Source of the DNA: Candidatus Thalassarchaeaceae archaeon
GTDB lineage: Archaea; Thermoplasmatota; Poseidoniia; Poseidoniales; Thalassarchaeaceae
Direction: 5' to 3'
DNA: 10,864 nucleotides
Assembly: GCA_030754395.1 (NCBI GenBank)
Contig: JASMAJ010000016.1
Coordinates: 1 to 10,864, forward strand
Of the stretch, positions 6,458 to 10,864 are shown piece after piece (the first letter of the stretch is position 1; every line of letters starts with the position of its first letter). The notes under the pieces are model-generated. The model was not told where the DNA came from. It was given only the letters and a program-made list of their open reading frames with translations, and searched no databases. Position numbers and translations under genes: made by a program.

Positions 6458-6886
6458 GTAGGACTTCTGCCATTTCTTTCGAGCGCCACGACCCATTTGG
6501 TGCTTTGCTTCCTTACGTCGTGGATCATTGACTAATAAACTGCGATCAAAACGGAGGTACTCATCACGAAGTTCCTCATCGATTCCTTCCGCTCCACCAT
6601 TGTAGTGAACGAGACCACGCGCGATAGCGGTACGAATTGCATCAACCTGACCCATCTGGCCACCACCTTCGACATCTACTACAACATCGACATCAGTAAG
6701 ACGATTCATCGCCTCTGCAATTTGGACCGGTTCGAGCGCCTTTCGGCGAGCAAGAGCGGGTTCCATGATATGGATTGGCTGGTGATTTACGCGAACTCTA
6801 CCAGCCCCTTTGCGCACTGTTGCACGGGCGACTGCGGTCTTTCGCTTTCCACTCATATTGACTACCTTAGCCTTCTTCTTAGCCAT
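6452..6886 (-). CDS. rps9: 30S ribosomal protein S9 (uS9)
   Basis: This 144-residue protein is archaeal uS9 of the small-subunit head; its C-terminal tail reaches the P-site tRNA. Family signatures are SGKRKTAVARATVRKGAGRVRVN near the N-terminus, GGGQMGQVDAIRTAIARGLV in the middle, and the basic tail KEAKHQMGRGARKKWQKSYR, where the conserved terminal arginine is present. The N-terminus is about 10 residues longer (MAKKKAKVVN) than the core, but this start is fixed by a perfect Shine-Dalgarno. The ATG shares its A with the rpl13 stop codon (TAATG), so translation is probably coupled. It is the third gene of the rpl18e-rpl13-rps9-rpoN unit. Confidence 0.97.
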   Translation of the reverse strand: MAKKKAKVVNMSGKRKTAVARATVRKGAGRVRVNHQPIHIMEPALARRKALEPVQIAEAMNRLTDVDVVVDVEGGGQMGQVDAIRTAIARGLVHYNGGAEGIDEELRDEYLRFDRSLLVNDPRRKEAKHQMGRGARKKWQKSYR

Positions 6887-7374
6887 TACTGGTCACCTCC
6901 CCATCGACGGGAATCAACGCCCAAATGAGCGCTTATTTCACCAAGTCGAACGAATTTCTGTGGTAAATTACGCTCAAAGGATTCTGTTTCTCCCCAAGCG
7001 TGCCCCTCTGGTAAATCATCCCCTGCTAGATTAGCAGGAGTTCCTATCATAACTCGGAGGTCTCGTAGTGAGTTCCTTCCACTGCTATTCTTTTGGTAAG
7101 GTAACATTCCTCGAACCGTTCGCTTTAGTATTTGGTCGGGCATTCTTGGGAAGAATGGTCCCTTCCTTGGATGATTCAATTTGTACTTCTTATCGTAACG
7201 GAGGAATACAGCTGTTTTAGGTCCTGTAACAATTGCTTTCTCTGCGTTGACAATAATGACTCGAGTCTGGCCACCGGCTTTGCGGGCGGTCAGTAATTCA
7301 CTAGCCACATGGCTAGCAAGACGCCCCAATATCTTGTCAGATGCATCAAAGACGAGGGTACTTGCTTCAGCCAA
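6886..7374 (-). CDS. rpl13: 50S ribosomal protein L13 (uL13), TTG start
   Basis: This 162-residue protein is archaeal uL13, an early-assembling large-subunit protein. Recognisable blocks are DKILGRLASHVASELL, VIIVNAEKAIVTGPK, and the long core YDKKYKLNHPRKGPFFPRMP followed by LKRTVRGMLPYQKN. The C-terminus (about 140-162, LGEISAHLGVDSRRWGGDQ) matches the archaeal/eukaryotic tail. The start codon is TTG (7374-7372). An in-frame TGA lies two codons upstream, no usable ATG or GTG lies close downstream, and a GGTGA ribosome binding site is 6 nt away, so TTG is the only sensible start. The first codons overlap the end of rpl18e by 8 bp, and the stop overlaps the rps9 start by one base. Confidence 0.97.
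   Translation of the reverse strand: MAEASTLVFDASDKILGRLASHVASELLTARKAGGQTRVIIVNAEKAIVTGPKTAVFLRYDKKYKLNHPRKGPFFPRMPDQILKRTVRGMLPYQKNSSGRNSLRDLRVMIGTPANLAGDDLPEGHAWGETESFERNLPQKFVRLGEISAHLGVDSRRWGGDQ
6893..6900 (-). promoter_or_regulatory. Ribosome binding site of rps9
   Basis: GGAGGTGA on the minus strand is an ideal complement to the archaeal 16S rRNA 3' end, 6 nt before ATG 6886. It lies inside the last codons of rpl13 and decides the S9 start. Confidence 0.85.
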
Positions 7375-7732
7375 GGATCCTCACCCCCTTTCCATCTGGG
7401 TTTTCATTCATCAATTCACGGATAGTTAAAACTCGTCCGCCTGCGTCTTCAATTTTGGAGCGGGCTCCAGTACTGACACTGTAGGCGGCGACACTAGGCT
7501 TACCGGACACTGTGCCACTGCCTAGCAACTTACCTGGGACAAGGACGAAATCCTCATCCGAAGCATGGCGCGACAATCGGCTCAAGTTCGGTTCTGCCCA
7601 GTTGCTTCGGCTCCTCTCGAGCCTCTGCGCGACGTCTCGCCATAGTGCAGAACCGGTTGACCTGCTCTGGTCCTTTAAATCGCCGATTAGGGCGATTAGG
7701 GCCTGGTTGGTCTTTCTCGTATTCTTACTCAT
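7367..7732 (-). CDS. rpl18e: 50S ribosomal protein L18e (eL18)
   Basis: This 121-residue protein is eL18, found in archaea and eukaryotes but not bacteria, which makes it a firm archaeal marker here. Signatures: KTNQALIALIGDLKDQSR, LWRDVAQRLERSRSNWAEPN, SRLSRHASDEDFVLVPGKLL, then GSGTVSGKPSVAAYSVSTGA and the end GKGVRILG. Length is normal. ATG 7732 is preceded by GAGGGAG (7737-7743), a moderate ribosome binding site. It is the first gene of the operon. In many archaea rpoD lies upstream of this cluster; here there is a structured 152-bp gap and then an unrelated surface-protein gene on the same strand. A GC-rich leader with hairpins and a tiny ORF precedes it, so its expression may be controlled at the leader. 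Confidence 0.97.
   Translation of the reverse strand: MSKNTRKTNQALIALIGDLKDQSRSTGSALWRDVAQRLERSRSNWAEPNLSRLSRHASDEDFVLVPGKLLGSGTVSGKPSVAAYSVSTGARSKIEDAGGRVLTIRELMNENPDGKGVRILG
7381..7385 (-). promoter_or_regulatory. Ribosome binding site of rpl13
   Basis: GGTGA on the minus strand, 6 nt before TTG 7374 and inside the last codons of rpl18e, is the signal that supports the non-ATG start of L13. Confidence 0.75.
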
Positions 7733-7769
7733 ATAACTCCCTCGACGTTTGCTTGGGTAGCGCGCCCAC
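7725..7769 (-). CDS. Possible 14-codon leader peptide ahead of rpl18e
   Basis: A GTG at 7769 opens a 14-codon frame (MGALPKQTSRELYE) that ends in TAA overlapping the rpl18e start by 8 bp. It is preceded by a full AGGAGGT (7773-7779), though with a tight spacing of 3-4 nt. This Shine-Dalgarno is stronger than the one directly before rpl18e. The frame could couple translation into L18e, or the motif could simply recruit ribosomes. It is too short for statistical support, so treat it as a candidate. Confidence 0.25.
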   Translation of the reverse strand: MGALPKQTSRELYE

Positions 7770-7797
7770 CTGACCTCCTGTTATGAATGCTGCGGGT

Positions 7798-7812
7798 TGC
7801 CCCTACGGGGCA
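7798..7812 (-). other. Short GC-rich hairpin in the rpl18e leader
   Basis: TGCCCC pairs perfectly with GGGGCA around a three-base loop (GTA on the minus strand). It lies between the large hairpin and the AGGAGGT motif. No T-tract follows. It is probably part of a structured 5' leader or a 3' tail of the upstream gene. Confidence 0.4.
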
Positions 7813-7824
7813 TTGCGGCGCAGT

Positions 7825-7879
7825 ACCCGAGAAGAGGAAGAAAGGGACGAATTGTCCCCTTCTTTCCTCAACCTCGGGT
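7825..7879 (-). terminator. Large hairpin directly after the surface-protein gene
   Basis: On the minus strand this 55-nt element starts 5 nt after the TGA of the surface-protein gene. Outer arms ACCCGAG and CTCGGGT pair over 7 bp. After a small internal loop (GTT against TT), GAGGAAAGAAGGGGAC pairs with GTCCCTTTCTTCCTC over 15 bp with one bulged A and one G-U pair. The loop is AATTC. With 22 pairs it is the strongest structure in the window. The 3' arm is pyrimidine-rich but no T-run follows, so a typical archaeal poly-U terminator is not shown. It could be a 3'-end processing or stability element, or an attenuator for the ribosomal operon behind it. The assignment as terminator comes from position only. 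Confidence 0.45.
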
Positions 7880-7884
7880 CAGTA

Positions 7885-10864
7885 TCAAATTCGGAATCCC
7901 GACTCATCATTAGAGTCGTCATCAATACCAGCAATTCGCTCTATTCCCTCAGAGTCAATGAAGGCCCCCGCTTTAACTACAGAGCCATAGAGTCCTGATT
8001 CATTCGATGCTGTTCGGTTGAGCATTCCTTCACCTAAAGAGATGCTCATGTGGTTGATAATAGATTGAAGAGCAGAAATTGCTCTATCGCGCTGATCGGC
8101 ACCAATCTCATGATCAGAATACCGAGCTTCTTCAAAGAGAGAGAAGAAGACATCAAGATCTTCAGGAGGAGCGATTCCCGAAAGCATTGAATTAACAGCG
8201 TCCTCAAACTCTCTTGTGGTTTCATACACCTTCTTCATCGCACCTCTACTACGGAAGAATCGAACTAAATCTTTGTAACACTTGAATATAGTTTCAATAT
8301 ACTCATTGGATGCCTTGAGAGACATCAATGAATCTGTGAGGATTCCGCGTAATATTTCGATACGGCGGCGTTCGACATAATTCCGATACATGATTGCACC
8401 AATTAAAGCCGCAAAAGACAGGGCGATGCCCAGAATTGTCATTGCTTGCCAAGTCCAGAAACTAGTTTCACCAGCAGTAATCGGATCCCCAAGGAATATT
8501 ATTGGAGTATTATTGAGATACTTTTCTTCAAATTCGTGATTTCCTTCGAAGAATACTATTACCCTCCATTCACCATTTTCCACACATGGTCCACCTTTAC
8601 TGCATTCAAGCTCTCTAGGAATATCTTTTCCGAAGTATTTGAAACTGAACTCAGCCACACCAAGTTCGTCAGTATATGGCCTCTGTATATCTTCAGTAAC
8701 CCATTCGCTAGCAGCGGCATCCCAATATTGTAGAGTAAAGGTGACTGACTGATCCGCGACTGCTAAATCAATTCGGTCACGAAGGATTGCGACTGAACCA
8801 TTAATCCACTCATCTATTAGATAGCCATCTGGATCTGACCAGTGGTCTTTCAGTAGAATATCAACACGACTGCGGACTAGAACTTCAACATCGATGTAAG
8901 AGCCGTTGATTACAGGAGTAGTTTCAGCCCTACAACCACCAGGGAGTTCTTTATTCGGTTCATATGCAATACGAACGGTTCTGAATCCTTCCATATGCTC
9001 TGCACTAGGTTCAACCCCACGGCGACTTGGATTATCATCGGGGTCACCACTAAACCAAGAAATCTCACCAGTTCCATCTTGGGTTATTGAAGTGGCTATT
9101 GGTCGTGTATTTGTCTCCGGGTCAAAGTAAATATTCAAGCACTTTCCGCCGATTTGATTTCCATTCGCCTGTTTCAATGTTGCATTAATGTGGAATGATT
9201 CCTTAAGATAGAGTTCTGGAATTTTGGAGCCATTTTGGAATTCGTACTCGTCAAAACCATATCGATACGGGCCTATTGCGTCAACTTCAAGAGTTGAATT
9301 AGAGAATACGGGGAATAATCGCGTCGTGCTCGAATTTTTATAGCGATATCGATCATTATTCTCATAAGAATTGAATTCAATATTCACCCGAGCTTGCCCT
9401 GCCTCTACGCCAGAGAGTGGGCATACGATAGCAAAGAAACCATTAGAATCTGAAACACCAGGAATACATCCAGAAACACCTGTTTCAGAATCAACCATTT
9501 CATATGTTACTCTAATTGCACGATTTGAAAGATTGCTTCCCAATTCATCTATTAATTGTCCAGTAACCACCATTGGTTTCTCAATTGGTTGTCCTGTGAG
9601 CGGGTCAATTTCCGATGTGTAAACAATTTGATCATCCACATTTAGAGTAGTTCGGCCTATCAAACTGAATCCATCGACTTGGAATTGCATTACTTTACGG
9701 TAATGATCGCTACTTACAATCAAAACACAAGGATCCCAAGCCCCAGATGTGCTTAGAGCATCGGCATCAAGTGGTTCGCAGCCTTCGTTAGGGAGATTCT
9801 CTTCAAATCTCAAAATAACATTTACAGGTCCAAATCCATCAGGTAGGAATGACTGCGGATCATCGCGCAGTAACTGAGGATCTAGCTGCATCTCATGGTG
9901 TATAGAACCAGCATTAGGACATAATGTTTCGATAATTTGTCTATGTGTCCGGTCTTCAAAGTCAGTTCCTTCCATAATTACAAGAACCTTTCCGCCGTTA
10001 GTACCACAACCATCCAACGCTTGACCTGAATCCTTAATCAAAGCAGTACGGTTGTCATCAGTAACTTGAGCTGTGAACTCCCAAATATCTCCACTATAAC
10101 GAAGGTTGGGTGTTGTGTTTTGTAATTGTAAATAAGTTCGTGAAACCACAGAAAGTTCAAGCTGCCCACTTACTCCTTGATGAATTGGATCGCCTGGGTA
10201 ATTATAACTCAAAGTGAAATTTCCAAGCTCATGATTCGACTCTATTGATAAGTTTATTTTGAAATATCCTTGAAGATCAGTTTCAACTATTCCGTTACTT
10301 CCATCGGCCGACCAAGCATAATTAATTTGTGAATTACGTAATGGTTGCAATGAGTTGTCGAGCAATTTGACATCTATTGAACGGTTCTGGCCTCGATATA
10401 GCCTCGGTTGAAGTAATTCTTGGAATTGTGTTGTTCCGATAACTGAGACATTCAAGAAAGCTCCTGTGGAGGCAAGTACAGAAGTCTGATTACCTGTAAA
10501 GTAGTAATTAGAATTAGTGAAATCTGCGCGGATTCCATATTGACCTGCAGCAAACTGAGAGTACCAAGTCCAATTGTAATCAAAAGTCGCTACGCCATTT
10601 ATCATCTGAGGTGCTCGCGCAAATCCAGTCTCTTGAGTGCCTGAAAATATTCCATTATGGTCAACATCAACTTGGAGAGTCATTGGATCGTGTGGCCAAG
10701 GAGTCATTGTTCGGTTCCAAACACTTCCAATTACTCTCAATTCCTCTCCCGTAAACATTTCAGGGACCACTTCACAACGTACGATACTGTCGGGATTGTT
10801 TGGGTCGACTGCCCCGCAAGGTGGAACATTAAAATCCCCTCCATTTTGCATAGAAATTCGCCAA
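7885..10864 (-). CDS. Large one-pass surface protein with DUF4129-like cytoplasmic domain (N-terminus missing)
   Basis: The frame is open to the right edge and the first Met (10851) has no signal peptide, so this is the C-terminal part of a longer protein (at least 992 residues visible). Numbering from that Met, residues 1-790 form an extracellular beta-rich region with many N-glycosylation sequons (NRT, NGS, NNT, NLS). Repeated Ig/transthyretin-like blocks end in phrases such as DLQGYFKINLS, DSNGFFAIVCP and DELGVAEFSF, as in carboxypeptidase-regulatory-like or invasin-type domains. Residues about 798-822 (WQAMTILGIALSFAALIGAI) are one membrane helix, followed by basic YRNYVERRR. Residues about 855-930 resemble DUF4129: YKDLVRFFRSRG, TTREFEDAV, then LFEEARYSDHEIGADQRDRAISAL. 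DUF4129 is often found at the inner end of transglutaminase-like membrane proteins; no transglutaminase core is visible here. The function is unknown. The large hairpin follows its stop codon. Confidence 0.85.
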   Translation of the reverse strand, partial: WRISMQNGGDFNVPPCGAVDPNNPDSIVRCEVVPEMFTGEELRVIGSVWNRTMTPWPHDPMTLQVDVDHNGIFSGTQETGFARAPQMINGVATFDYNWTWYSQFAAGQYGIRADFTNSNYYFTGNQTSVLASTGAFLNVSVIGTTQFQELLQPRLYRGQNRSIDVKLLDNSLQPLRNSQINYAWSADGSNGIVETDLQGYFKINLSIESNHELGNFTLSYNYPGDPIHQGVSGQLELSVVSRTYLQLQNTTPNLRYSGDIWEFTAQVTDDNRTALIKDSGQALDGCGTNGGKVLVIMEGTDFEDRTHRQIIETLCPNAGSIHHEMQLDPQLLRDDPQSFLPDGFGPVNVILRFEENLPNEGCEPLDADALSTSGAWDPCVLIVSSDHYRKVMQFQVDGFSLIGRTTLNVDDQIVYTSEIDPLTGQPIEKPMVVTGQLIDELGSNLSNRAIRVTYEMVDSETGVSGCIPGVSDSNGFFAIVCPLSGVEAGQARVNIEFNSYENNDRYRYKNSSTTRLFPVFSNSTLEVDAIGPYRYGFDEYEFQNGSKIPELYLKESFHINATLKQANGNQIGGKCLNIYFDPETNTRPIATSITQDGTGEISWFSGDPDDNPSRRGVEPSAEHMEGFRTVRIAYEPNKELPGGCRAETTPVINGSYIDVEVLVRSRVDILLKDHWSDPDGYLIDEWINGSVAILRDRIDLAVADQSVTFTLQYWDAAASEWVTEDIQRPYTDELGVAEFSFKYFGKDIPRELECSKGGPCVENGEWRVIVFFEGNHEFEEKYLNNTPIIFLGDPITAGETSFWTWQAMTILGIALSFAALIGAIMYRNYVERRRIEILRGILTDSLMSLKASNEYIETIFKCYKDLVRFFRSRGAMKKVYETTREFEDAVNSMLSGIAPPEDLDVFFSLFEEARYSDHEIGADQRDRAISALQSIINHMSISLGEGMLNRTASNESGLYGSVVKAGAFIDSEGIERIAGIDDDSNDESGFRI

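Noticed and set aside
7783..7998. Two overlapping plus-strand ORFs of 67-71 codons
   Set aside because: They run antisense through the hairpin region and into the surface-protein gene. They have low-complexity content and no family resemblance.

Overview
The window looks like a chromosome segment of a planktonic marine euryarchaeon, most likely Marine Group II (Candidatus Poseidoniales) or a close Thermoplasmatota relative. The archaeal assignment is firm: there is a ribosomal protein/RNA polymerase operon in archaeal order (L18e, L13, S9, RpoN), a PAC2-family proteasome-assembly-type protein and an archaeal-style tRNA-Pro. The lineage is an inference from the moderately AT-rich, gene-dense sequence, the bacterial-type NAD+-dependent DNA ligase, and the PKD lipoprotein and large one-pass surface protein. 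No insertion sequence, CRISPR array, integrase or phage gene is visible.

Layout from left to right. (1) Positions 1-955, minus: N-terminal part of a secreted lipoprotein with a PKD domain, cut by the window edge. (2) 1048-1860, plus: DEDDh 3'-5' exonuclease with an ExoX-type C-terminal module. (3) 1779-3044, minus: RecB/Cas4-like PD-(D/E)XK nuclease with a predicted Fe-S cluster, overlapping the exonuclease tail to tail by 82 bp. (4) 3097-3906, plus: PAC2-family protein, divergent from the nuclease across 52 bp. (5) 3907-6033, minus: LigA; its stop codon directly abuts that of the PAC2 gene. (6) 6107-6184, minus: tRNA-Pro(GGG) with encoded CCA. (7) 6239-7732, minus: operon rpl18e, rpl13, rps9, rpoN, with overlapping or nearly touching genes and clear Shine-Dalgarno sequences. 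(8) 7733-7884: a GC-rich, highly structured intergenic region with a 22-bp-stem hairpin, a second short hairpin and a possible 14-codon leader ORF. (9) 7885-10864, minus: C-terminal 990 or so residues of a large cell-surface protein with a long beta-rich ectodomain, one membrane helix and a DUF4129-like cytoplasmic domain.

Working together: the ribosomal operon is one transcription/translation unit with tRNA-Pro close downstream. Three DNA-metabolism genes (DEDDh exonuclease, Fe-S nuclease, LigA) lie within 5 kb, but in alternating orientation, so they are neighbours and not an operon. A clear contrast in translation signals is visible: ribosomal genes carry GGTGA/GGAGGTGA-type ribosome binding sites, whereas the stand-alone genes have none and are probably leaderless or nearly so.

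I see no convincing novel multi-gene system. The most interesting points are the structured leader before rpl18e, the shared TATA-like element between the nuclease and PAC2 genes, the bacterial-type ligase, and the DUF4129-like surface protein.
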